This document shows, piece after piece, positions 6,925 through 14,927 of a DNA stretch of 49,430 nucleotides; position 1 is the stretch's first letter, and each line of letters starts with the position of its first letter. This DNA comes from Bacteroidales bacterium (GTDB lineage: Bacteria > Bacteroidota > Bacteroidia > Bacteroidales > UBA932), in assembly GCA_024401895.1 (NCBI GenBank), contig JAKSKE010000006.1:1-49430 (forward strand), in the 5' to 3' direction. The notes beneath the pieces are model-generated. The model made no database searches. It worked only from the letters and a program-made list of their open reading frames with translations, and was not told the origin of the DNA. Both the position numbers and the translations under genes were made by a program.

Positions 6925-9839
6925 TTCCTACAAAGTGTTTCATATTTACAGTACTCGCAATGACGGCAGCCTTCGCGGTGACGGAATTCCGTTTCGCTGT
7001 CTCCTATCTCGTCCAAAAGGGATTTCAGCCGGTCTGAAAACTGTTCGAAGGCCGCTTTGGAAAACTCTCCGCTGTGCGTCTTTGGCAACATACTGCCGGC
7101 GGATCTGTCATTGCGCTGGGCATTGAGCATATAGGGGCAATATATGGAATTTCCGTATTTATTGTCGATATGCTCCAGGAGAGCGGCTTTGCGCTCCTTC
7201 GATTCCCTGTTCTCCCCCGCTTCATTCTTGACATACACCCTGGTTCCTCCATTTCTGAGCGACTCCCACAGATAATCGTAAATGAAAAGCTGGATAGAAA
7301 TTTTCGGCCAGGCATTCGAGTCCGGCTTGCCGAAAGCATTGTCGACGGTTGTTCCTTCAATGGGCTGGATGTCTTCGGTGAAATATTTGCCGGTCTTATA
7401 ATCGACAATTCTGACAACGTCCTCGCCCGCTTCGTTCTTCTTCAGGTCAATCCTGTCTATTGTTCCGGAGAGGGGCCGTCCGTAAAATTCGGCTACAATC
7501 TTCTGTTCCAATCCCAGAATACTGAATGGAGCATAGGCCTTGTCTTCTTCCAGAATCTCCTTTACAAACTGCCCGGCCTGCTCGAATGCAATGAACGACT
7601 TACCTTCTATAATGTCGATATTCAGTTCAGACTTCAGATGTTTCTCGAGAACCGGCTTCGGATTCAGGTTCTGAATGTCGCTCCGGATGATTTCGCGGCC
7701 GATGTACGGCCGGTACAGTTCCTCCATCGTGTTGTGGACAATGTTCCCCAGCTGGTTTCCTTCCACATCCTCGGACACCGATTCATCGTCATCGCCGATA
7801 CCTTTAATGTACCGGTAATAGAAAGCCAGCGGGCAGGCGAGGTACTTCTGCACCGAGGATGCCGAAAACGGCCCGGAATATGGGCGGTCATTCGAATATG
7901 AGTTGTACTCTGCCGACACCGACGATATTACGTCGTGGTTGAAGAACCTCAGTGCAAGCGAGTCGCGGTAGGCATACTTGAGCTGCATTATGTAACGGCT
8001 CGGCTCGCCGCTCTGAAGGCCGTCGGCGGTACTGTTGTACGCCATCCACACATTTTTTGCGCGCGAAATGAGCCGGTAGAAATAGTAGGCCCAGATGGCG
8101 TCCTGCTCCTCATAAGTGGGAAGGTCGAATGCCTTGCGGATAGTATATGGGATGAACGAGTCTGCCACATTCTTACGCGGGAACACCCCTTCGGAAGAGG
8201 AAAGTATGAGGATATTCTCGAAGTCGAGGGCTCTCACTTCCAAGGGCCCCATCACCTGAAGGCCGCACAGCGGTTCTCCGTGATAAGGGATGCTGACGGC
8301 GGAAAGAAGTTTCACCAGAAGCCGCTTGAAGGTGTCGAAGCGCAGGTCGGTATAACGGGCGTGAAGCCCGTGTGTCCCGAGATAATTCACCACACGGTAA
8401 ATCTCATACATCGCCTCCCGCTCCAGATTGTCGTCATCCATCTTCGAGGCAAGGAACTCGACGGTTGAAAGCAGGTAGGCGATAACCTCGTCCACAGAAT
8501 TCCTGTCGGGCAGATTCCGGAACACCGGGCTGAATTCCAAGCTCTTGGATGGAATATATGCCTGGGCCTTGTCCTTAACCGCACATATTTTGTCGGCGTC
8601 TTCGGAGTGGGCGCGCCGGAAGATTGCCGAAGAGAAGATGTCCCAAACCTCCCTGTGATAGAAGCGGCCGGGGCGCTTGCCTTCGAAAAGCCTCAAAATA
8701 GAGATAAAGAGAGAGTATGAGCCCGAAAGGTTCAAAGGTGAACCCATCGTAACGTTGAGGACTTTGACAGATTCCGTCGGGATGGAAGTCAGTACCGACT
8801 GGAGCTGCGTCTCGTCGGGCAGCAGCACAAGAGTCTTTTCGTCCACGGTGCCATCGGTTTCCTTAAGGAACGAGGGTATGAGCTTGCCCTGCGCAACCGT
8901 AGTGCTTGTAGAAATTACCGATATCTGCGGAAGCGGTCCATACTCGACCGGAAAGGCCTGAGGAAGACAGCCTGCCCCGGGTTCGAGATACTTCCGGATA
9001 AAATGCGAAGCTTTGTTCTGCGGGTCGGAAAGAAGCGGCGAGCCATACCGGGGGTCGGTGGGAAAATCCCAGCAGAACTGGGCAAAGCCGTCCTCCCGGG
9101 CAAGGCCGCGCAGGAAAGCCAGTTCTGCGTTGGAAAGAGCGTTCAGTCCTACGAACACCACTTTCTCTGCCTCGGGGTACAGGCGTTGCAGTTCCGCCTT
9201 GCTCTGGGTCGGATGCTCGGCGACGTGCCGGAAAATCATTCCCTCGTATGCCAGTCCCTTGTCCTTGAGCGACTTGTTGAAGCCCTCATATATAGGGAGC
9301 AACAGGTCCCAGATGGCAATGAAAGTCTTATGATATTCCTTGGAGAAGTTCCCGTCCTTGCCCCTGAGGCTGCCCACCAGAGAACAGATTGCATCGTATT
9401 GCGCCCCGCTGGCGAACTCCTTCGGGTCCACGGCAATATTCCTGTAATCTGCGATATTCTTCAGAATCTGTTGCGGGTCGGCGAGATACTTGTCAATGTC
9501 TCCGAAGTCATTCAGTATAACCCCGCCCCAGAACAGGAAATCGTCCAGAGGTTCGGCCGGCTGTCCCGCAGAGGTCTTCACCTGCCTGTAAACGTCGTAC
9601 AGTTCCACCAGAAGGGTGAGTTCATCGGCAAGGGTCCCCTGCTGCGCGTAAAGCGACCTGAAGAGGTCGGAGATTGTCGTAAGCCGGGGGATGCTTGCAC
9701 CCACATTCTCTTCAAGCATCTTCTCGCCGAAATACTTCTTGAAAAAAATCTGGCTGCGCCTGTTCGGAAAAACAAACAGCGTCGTCTGAGCCGTGGCAAA
9801 ATAATGGTTTACAACCTGACTTAAAAAAGGTTTTGTCAT
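6921..9839 (-). CDS. addB: AddB-like nuclease subunit with Fe-S cluster motif
   Basis: The 972-aa partner of AddA is read from the ATG at 9839 (M-T-K-P-F-L-S). The frame stays open further upstream to 10178, but that stretch is antisense to the symporter gene and has no start context. The N-terminus T-L-F-V-F-P-N-R-R-S-Q matches the degenerate helicase domain of AddB. The C-terminal nuclease shows S-G-T-I-D-R-I-D-L and R-I-V-D-Y-K-T-G-K. An isolated Cys in Y-L-A-C-P-L-A-F-Y-Y-R-Y before the nuclease, together with C-x2-C-x2-C-x5-C at the extreme C-terminus, gives the four ligands of the AddB 4Fe-4S clamp. A one-mismatch -7 box (TTTATTTG, 9847-9854 on this strand) would start the message almost at the ATG. 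Confidence 0.87.
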   Translation of the reverse strand: MTKPFLSQVVNHYFATAQTTLFVFPNRRSQIFFKKYFGEKMLEENVGASIPRLTTISDLFRSLYAQQGTLADELTLLVELYDVYRQVKTSAGQPAEPLDDFLFWGGVILNDFGDIDKYLADPQQILKNIADYRNIAVDPKEFASGAQYDAICSLVGSLRGKDGNFSKEYHKTFIAIWDLLLPIYEGFNKSLKDKGLAYEGMIFRHVAEHPTQSKAELQRLYPEAEKVVFVGLNALSNAELAFLRGLAREDGFAQFCWDFPTDPRYGSPLLSDPQNKASHFIRKYLEPGAGCLPQAFPVEYGPLPQISVISTSTTVAQGKLIPSFLKETDGTVDEKTLVLLPDETQLQSVLTSIPTESVKVLNVTMGSPLNLSGSYSLFISILRLFEGKRPGRFYHREVWDIFSSAIFRRAHSEDADKICAVKDKAQAYIPSKSLEFSPVFRNLPDRNSVDEVIAYLLSTVEFLASKMDDDNLEREAMYEIYRVVNYLGTHGLHARYTDLRFDTFKRLLVKLLSAVSIPYHGEPLCGLQVMGPLEVRALDFENILILSSSEGVFPRKNVADSFIPYTIRKAFDLPTYEEQDAIWAYYFYRLISRAKNVWMAYNSTADGLQSGEPSRYIMQLKYAYRDSLALRFFNHDVISSVSAEYNSYSNDRPYSGPFSASSVQKYLACPLAFYYRYIKGIGDDDESVSEDVEGNQLGNIVHNTMEELYRPYIGREIIRSDIQNLNPKPVLEKHLKSELNIDIIEGKSFIAFEQAGQFVKEILEEDKAYAPFSILGLEQKIVAEFYGRPLSGTIDRIDLKKNEAGEDVVRIVDYKTGKYFTEDIQPIEGTTVDNAFGKPDSNAWPKISIQLFIYDYLWESLRNGGTRVYVKNEAGENRESKERKAALLEHIDNKYGNSIYCPYMLNAQRNDRSAGSMLPKTHSGEFSKAAFEQFSDRLKSLLDEIGDSETEFRHREGCRHCEYCKYETLCRK

Positions 9840-9877
9840 ATTCCCGCAAATAAAGCATAAAGTTACAAAACTTTCGT

Positions 9878-9885
9878 TATTTTTG
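9878..9885 (+). promoter_or_regulatory. Bacteroidota -7 box heading the large operon
   Basis: TATTTTTG is an exact TAnnTTTG match 15 bases before the ATG at 9901. It is the only good promoter candidate I saw for the whole block up to 30138, because every later gene gap there is 18 bases or less. It also shows that a TTG at 9883 cannot be the symporter start. Confidence 0.6.
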
Positions 9886-9900
9886 TATCTTAACATTAGA

Positions 9901-11190
9901 ATGTTATCAGATATGGCATCGGACTCAACTGAAACCGGAAAAAGGAAAGGCCTGGCCCTGCACTGGAGAATCCTCATAGGCATAGGGCTCGGTATCATAG
10001 CTGGAATTCTGCTCAACAGAATCGCACCATACGAAACCTGGTCCAAATGTATCGAATGGGCCGGCAACATTTTCCTCAGAGGGCTGAGGATGATAGTCAT
10101 ACCCCTGGTGTTCACTTCCATAGCCCTGGGCGTGGCCGGAATGGGCAATTCAGCGGAGCTGGGCCGCATTGCGGGCAAGACCCTGGGGTACTATTTCTTT
10201 ACAACTGCCATTGCCGCAACCATAGGCCTTGTGCTGGTAAATCTCATAAAGCCGGGTGTCGGCGCTTCCCTTAACCTCTCGGAGACTGTGACGGAAGTGA
10301 ACACCGCCAACGGCAACGTTTCATTCATAGACCAGATAGTGGCCATAGTCCCTTCCAATATCTTTGAAAGTATGGCGAAGGGCGACCTGCTCCCAATCAT
10401 ATTCTTCGCAGTCATCTTCGGATTCTTTATGAACAAGGTTGACTCGAAGTACAGCACAGCGCTGCAGACCCTTTTCACCTCCATATTTGAAGTGATAATG
10501 AAGATTACCTTCTTCATCATCAGCCTGGCCCCGTACGGCGTGTTTGCAATAGTTGCCACAGTCGTAGGCAAGCAGGCGGGCGACACTCAGGCTCTCCTGT
10601 CTATGGCAGGGAGTCTGGGAATATTCCTGCTGGTTGTTTGGAGCGGGCTCCTCATCCAAGGTTTTATAGTACTGCCCCTGCTCGTACGGCTGCTGGGAAA
10701 GGTCAATCCCTGGAGACACATTTCCAAGATGTCCACAACCCTGCTTACGGCGCTGTCCACCTGCTCCTCCAGCGCGGCTCTGCCCATCAATATCAGAGAC
10801 TCGCAACAGAAGTGCGGAGTTTCGGGCAAGATTGCAAGTTTTGTACTGCCGCTGGGCAGCACCATCAATATGAACGGCACCGCCCTCTATGAATGCGTAA
10901 CTGCAATCTTCATAGCGCAGGCATACGGCATCGACTTGAGCATTGCGCAACAGATAATGGTTGTCTTCACCGCACTGCTCGCCGCAATAGGCACAGCCGG
11001 CATTCCAATGGCCGGAATGGTAATGCTCACGATTGTGCTTACAGCCGTAGGCCTGCCGCTCGAAGGAATCGGGCTTGTGCTTGCAGTAGAGCAGCTTTGC
11101 GACATACCCCGTTCTTATATAAACGTTTACGGAGACTCCTGCGGCGCAGTCATAATAGCCCGCAGCGAAGGAGAAAAACTTACAGTGTAG
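9901..11190 (+). CDS. Dicarboxylate/amino acid:cation symporter (DAACS family, GltP/DctA-like)
   Basis: The protein is 429 aa from ATG 9901; a second ATG at 9913 is equally possible. It carries the family signature: the serine-rich re-entrant loop T-C-S-S-S-A-A-L-P (about residues 286-294) and the transport-site helix G-S-T-I-N-M-N-G-T-A-L-Y-E (about 319-331), with the T-A-G-I-P loop and D-S-C-G-A near the end. Members import glutamate, aspartate or C4-dicarboxylates with Na+ or H+ across the inner membrane. It is the first gene of the large operon and is three bases from the sensor phosphatase. It may feed a precursor to the synthetase or report nutrient status; both ideas are inference. Confidence 0.9.
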   Translation: MLSDMASDSTETGKRKGLALHWRILIGIGLGIIAGILLNRIAPYETWSKCIEWAGNIFLRGLRMIVIPLVFTSIALGVAGMGNSAELGRIAGKTLGYYFFTTAIAATIGLVLVNLIKPGVGASLNLSETVTEVNTANGNVSFIDQIVAIVPSNIFESMAKGDLLPIIFFAVIFGFFMNKVDSKYSTALQTLFTSIFEVIMKITFFIISLAPYGVFAIVATVVGKQAGDTQALLSMAGSLGIFLLVVWSGLLIQGFIVLPLLVRLLGKVNPWRHISKMSTTLLTALSTCSSSAALPINIRDSQQKCGVSGKIASFVLPLGSTINMNGTALYECVTAIFIAQAYGIDLSIAQQIMVVFTALLAAIGTAGIPMAGMVMLTIVLTAVGLPLEGIGLVLAVEQLCDIPRSYINVYGDSCGAVIIARSEGEKLTV

Positions 11191-11193
11191 GAT

Positions 11194-12891
11194 ATGAGAA
11201 TCATCAGACAGAAAAAGGCCGACGGCGGCCTTCAATTCAGGATGACAGTGTTTATCACTGCCGTAGTTCTGGTGGTTTCTTCGGTGGTGATGGTTGTCCT
11301 TGCACACATTGTGACAGAGGACTGTGAAAGAATCCTGCAGGAACGTCTTTCAGACGACATCACCGCCATATCACGCATAATGGAACAGAGGCTTCTGAGA
11401 ATCGAAGGTTCTACCAATATGGTGGCAGCCCTGGTCAAGGAATCTCTCTCTTGCAAAGAAGACATAGACACTCTGCTGCAACGCAGCCTCGAATCGATGG
11501 ACAACGTTTACGGCGTGGCCATCGTATTCGAGAAGGGACGGCTGCCAGGCACAGAAGGATACTGCGAGCTCTATGCCTGGAACAGCAATGCCGGCACCCG
11601 ACTGTCGGGTGTGTACATAAACGGGGACGAGCTGGAAGATGACGAAGATTGGATTGAATCCTACGTCAATGGGAATTCTTCCTGGAGTGAAATCAAAAAC
11701 TATGATTTGGGTCGGGAAGATATCATTTGCTACTACTGCCCGCTTTACGGACCGGAATGCACCCGTATCGGGATGGTTTATTCCGCCGTTTTCCTCGATT
11801 ACCTGACTTCTTTCGTCACCGAATACAAGACCAGGACCGACATTGACATAAGCATTTACAATTCGGCCGGAGAAATGATAGTGGCTCCCGATGAATACAT
11901 CCGAGAACTCTCTCCTGAAAATTTGGTAACTATGGAGAACACTATCGACAATATCGGATGGAAAGTCATTCTGTCCGCCGACAGAAAAATAATAGACAAA
12001 GTGGTAGGCCGTACCTTGGTTGGAATGTCGCTGATTTTTGCCCTTATGTTCATTGTGGTATCTTTGGTCATAGGGCTTACAGTTAGGTACGTGGCCAAAC
12101 CGTACATTGAGGAGCAGCAGCGCATACAGAGGGAAAAAGCCGTAATTGAAAATGAAATGCGGCTTGCCTCAAAAGCTCAGCACGAGCTGGTTCCGCATAT
12201 ATTCCCGCCGTTCCCCGAAAGGCAGGACATAGACATATCGGCCTGCCTTCACCCTGCCCGCAGCGTGGGTGGAGACCTTTACGACTATTTTCTTTCAAAT
12301 GACCTCCTGTACTTCTGCATTGGGGACGTAAGCGGAAAAGGCTTGCAGGGCTCCCTTTTCATGGCTGCCACACACTATCTTTTCAGGAGTACGGCCACCG
12401 CAATGCCTCTGGCCGATGCGGCAAGACAGATAAACATTTCGCTTTGCGCCGACAACGAACAGTGCCGTTTTGTCACCTTGTGGTTGGGATGCCTCGACCT
12501 AGGCACGGGAGAGCTGGAATACGTGAATGCCGGGCACGATTCTCCCCTGCTTGTGCGCGGCGGCAAGACAGAATTCCTTCAGATTTCAGAGAATATGCCG
12601 ATGGGCGTTCTGGACCAGGCCGAATTCGTTCCCGGCAAGCTCAAGCTCTTACCGGGAGACACCCTCTTCCTCTACACCGACGGAATAACTGAAGCAATGA
12701 ATGCCAGAAATGAGGAATTCGGCAAGGATCGGCTTTTCGAGGCTGTATCGGCATTGCCCGCAGAAAGTGCCGGAGACCTTATCGAAAGGGTACTCAACAG
12801 TATAAGACAGCATTCGTCCGAGACAGAGCAAAGCGACGACATCACAATGCTGAGTCTGAGGCTAAACGACAATAAAACAATAAATTCATAG
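11194..12891 (+). CDS. Membrane sensor PP2C (SpoIIE/RsbU-type) serine phosphatase
   Basis: The protein is 565 aa. A membrane helix at about residues 17-44 is followed by an extracytoplasmic sensor region (about 45-268) and a second helix (about 270-298), the layout of a dCache/CHASE-type receptor. A short linker precedes a C-terminal PP2C domain: S-V-G-G-D-L-Y-D-Y-F (about 356-365), G-D-V-S-G-K-G (about 375-381), N-A-G-H-D-S-P near 447, Y-T-D-G-I-T-E-A (about 495-502) and S-D-D-I-T-M near the end. The acidic metal ligands are all present. Such enzymes remove phosphate from a STAS protein, here surely the next gene, which begins three bases after this stop. The sensed ligand is unknown. Confidence 0.9.
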   Translation: MRIIRQKKADGGLQFRMTVFITAVVLVVSSVVMVVLAHIVTEDCERILQERLSDDITAISRIMEQRLLRIEGSTNMVAALVKESLSCKEDIDTLLQRSLESMDNVYGVAIVFEKGRLPGTEGYCELYAWNSNAGTRLSGVYINGDELEDDEDWIESYVNGNSSWSEIKNYDLGREDIICYYCPLYGPECTRIGMVYSAVFLDYLTSFVTEYKTRTDIDISIYNSAGEMIVAPDEYIRELSPENLVTMENTIDNIGWKVILSADRKIIDKVVGRTLVGMSLIFALMFIVVSLVIGLTVRYVAKPYIEEQQRIQREKAVIENEMRLASKAQHELVPHIFPPFPERQDIDISACLHPARSVGGDLYDYFLSNDLLYFCIGDVSGKGLQGSLFMAATHYLFRSTATAMPLADAARQINISLCADNEQCRFVTLWLGCLDLGTGELEYVNAGHDSPLLVRGGKTEFLQISENMPMGVLDQAEFVPGKLKLLPGDTLFLYTDGITEAMNARNEEFGKDRLFEAVSALPAESAGDLIERVLNSIRQHSSETEQSDDITMLSLRLNDNKTINS

Positions 12892-12894
12892 AAA

Positions 12895-13197
12895 ATGGAA
12901 ATTAAAATTCAAAACAATCCCGAGAGCGTAACAGCCGTAATGACAGGCAGTTTCGACACATTGGCAGCAGAACGTATGGAATCTGTGGTTCAGGAATTGG
13001 AATCTTTGTCCTCAAAGCCCCTCACCATCGATTGCAATTCCCTCGACTATGTGGCCAGTTCGGGCCTGCGCGTATTCCTGCGCCTGCGCAAAGCCTGCGC
13101 CGCACAGGGACAGCAGGTTACACTTCTGGGTGTCAACGAAAACATAATGGAAGTCCTCAAAGTGACTCATTTCGACAAGATATTCATTTTGAAATAG
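12895..13197 (+). CDS. STAS-domain protein, anti-anti-sigma-factor-like
   Basis: The 100-aa protein is a single STAS fold of normal length (SpoIIAA/RsbV family). The phospho-acceptor loop reads Y-V-A-S-S-G-L-R-V-F, so Ser55 aligns with the Ser phosphorylated in SpoIIAA. The Asp that precedes that Ser in the Bacillus proteins is Ala here, a variation also common in stand-alone STAS proteins. In the known mechanism the unphosphorylated STAS protein binds the RsbW-type kinase. Here the candidate kinase is the C-terminal domain of the next gene and the phosphatase is the preceding one. The direct gene order phosphatase-STAS-kinase supports one switch. Confidence 0.9.
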   Translation: MEIKIQNNPESVTAVMTGSFDTLAAERMESVVQELESLSSKPLTIDCNSLDYVASSGLRVFLRLRKACAAQGQQVTLLGVNENIMEVLKVTHFDKIFILK

Positions 13198-13215
13198 GCA
13201 TCATATAACTTTCAA

Positions 13216-14919
13216 ATGCCTGAAAGGACACCGTTTCTAATAAACAAAGCCTTTAAGAAGTATCTGTGGGCTTCTCTGCTGACCGTGGCGGCCACGCAGA
13301 TAGCCAATATTGTGGATGCCGCAATCGTAGGCAACCTCATTGGGGACGAGGGACTGGCGGCTGTAAACCTGAGCAAGCCTCTGCTCCAGACGGTATTTGC
13401 CATAACCTGTTTCTATGTGGCGAGTTCCACTATCCTCACCGGAATGGCCATCGGCAAGGGAGACCGCAAGGCGGCAGACAGGCTGTTCACGTTTTCGGTA
13501 GCCTTTTCAGTACTGCTGGCGCTCCTTTTCACCGCAGCCGGCCTGCTGTGTTTCAACAGTCTCTCGGCCCTGCTCTGCCAGTCGGAATCACTCCGGCCGC
13601 TGGCCGAACAATTTATGCGGGTAACCCTGTATTCCACATTGCCGCAGTTCCTGATGCTTACATTGAACCAGTTCGTAACCGTGGACGGGAATCCCCGGCT
13701 GGTATCGCGCGCCGTCATTGCGGGAAACGTTTCCAACATAGCATTGGACATACTGTTCATCAAATACTTTCAGATGGGCATTGCAGGTGCGGCCACAGCC
13801 ACCTGTGTAATGTATGTCATAAGCATACTCATTGTATTGCCGCATTTTTTCAGGAAAGAATCCCTGCATCTGTGCAAGACCCGGCCCGGAGACCTGCCGC
13901 TGGGCAAGATATTCTCAATAGGGCTGCCCCTGTTCCTGTCCACCGTACTCCTCTCTGTTCAGTACATAGGCAACAATTACGTAGCGTCCCGCTTTCTTGG
14001 AGACAACGGACTCATAGCCATTGCGGTTTGCATCCAGCTGCTGGCGTTCTCTATGATTATCCTTAACGGAACGCTCAGGACCATCCAGCCGGTAGGCTCC
14101 ATTCTCAAAGGTTTGGACGACAACCTCGGGCTCCTGATGCTGATGAAACGCGGATATTCCTTTATGGCAATCTGCCTTGCCGCATATACTGCGGTTCTGG
14201 TCCTTTTCCCCTCGCAAATCGGTTCGATTCTGGGGGTAAAGGATGGCGGAGGTTTGGAAATGGTGCGGATTGCGGTGCCCGTATTCTCTCTCAACATAGT
14301 ATTTCAATGTATGCTGTGCTGTATGCTGCCCGCTTTCCAGCTCTTTGACAGAAAAGGTATGGCTCTGCTGCTTTCGATATCGCAGGCCCTGCTTCCTATG
14401 CTTTTCTTCCTTCTGTTCCGGGGCCGGTGGATAGGTTTCGTCACGGGACAGGCAGTAACGGCTCTAGCAATAGCGGCTTGCAGCCTGACCATTCACCGCA
14501 AGACCCTGGGATTGAGCCGCTTCCTACTCATACCTATGGGTGACCGGGCCTGCAAGCTTGACATAAGCGTGCAACCCACATCGGCTTCCCTGAGCGAAGC
14601 CATATCGGCTCTGCGCGAGTTCCTTTCGTCGAATGGAGCCACCCCGCATACCGTCAACGTTGCCGCCGTATGCACCGAAGAATTCATCAACAACATAATA
14701 CGTCACGCCAATGCCGGGTCCGTTGACCTGGCCGCAAATTTAAAGGATGACGGAGTTTACATTATGATTCACGACGACGGGGCCGCCTTCAATCCGTTGG
14801 AGACAATCAATGCCGGCGGGAATCATATTGGCCTGGGACTTACCCTTGCAAAAGAGTTCTGCAAGGATATCCAGTACAAGTACCTGTTCAATCAAAATAT
14901 GGTAAGATTAAAAATATAA
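13216..14919 (+). CDS. MATE-family exporter fused to an RsbW/SpoIIAB-like ATPase domain
   Basis: The protein is 567 aa. Residues 1 to about 440 are a MATE transporter with about 12 hydrophobic segments (start P-F-L-I-N-K-A-F-K-K-Y; N-I-V-D-A-A-I-V-G-N-L-I-G near 31-43; a second half with the parallel pattern). A single full-length MATE protein ends here. Residues about 447-567 are a GHKL ATPase of anti-sigma kinase type: N-box E-E-F-I-N-N-I-I-R-H-A-N (488-499), G1 box D520-D-G522 and G2 box G-L-G-L-T-L-A-K (about 539-546). There is no stop or frameshift between the parts. The natural model is that STAS binding or phosphorylation at the ATPase tail controls export. An unfused RsbW or a sigma factor is absent from the window. 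Confidence 0.88.
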   Translation: MPERTPFLINKAFKKYLWASLLTVAATQIANIVDAAIVGNLIGDEGLAAVNLSKPLLQTVFAITCFYVASSTILTGMAIGKGDRKAADRLFTFSVAFSVLLALLFTAAGLLCFNSLSALLCQSESLRPLAEQFMRVTLYSTLPQFLMLTLNQFVTVDGNPRLVSRAVIAGNVSNIALDILFIKYFQMGIAGAATATCVMYVISILIVLPHFFRKESLHLCKTRPGDLPLGKIFSIGLPLFLSTVLLSVQYIGNNYVASRFLGDNGLIAIAVCIQLLAFSMIILNGTLRTIQPVGSILKGLDDNLGLLMLMKRGYSFMAICLAAYTAVLVLFPSQIGSILGVKDGGGLEMVRIAVPVFSLNIVFQCMLCCMLPAFQLFDRKGMALLLSISQALLPMLFFLLFRGRWIGFVTGQAVTALAIAACSLTIHRKTLGLSRFLLIPMGDRACKLDISVQPTSASLSEAISALREFLSSNGATPHTVNVAAVCTEEFINNIIRHANAGSVDLAANLKDDGVYIMIHDDGAAFNPLETINAGGNHIGLGLTLAKEFCKDIQYKYLFNQNMVRLKI

Positions 14920-14927
14920 GAACATAT

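Noticed and set aside
9883..9900. TTG codon giving a six-residue N-terminal extension of the symporter
   Set aside because: It lies inside the TATTTTTG promoter box, so it would not be transcribed; ATG 9901 or 9913 is preferred.
9840..10178. Open extension of addB by 113 codons upstream
   Set aside because: It is antisense to the symporter coding region and its translation has no family character; M-T-K-P-F at 9839 starts the conserved AddB sequence.
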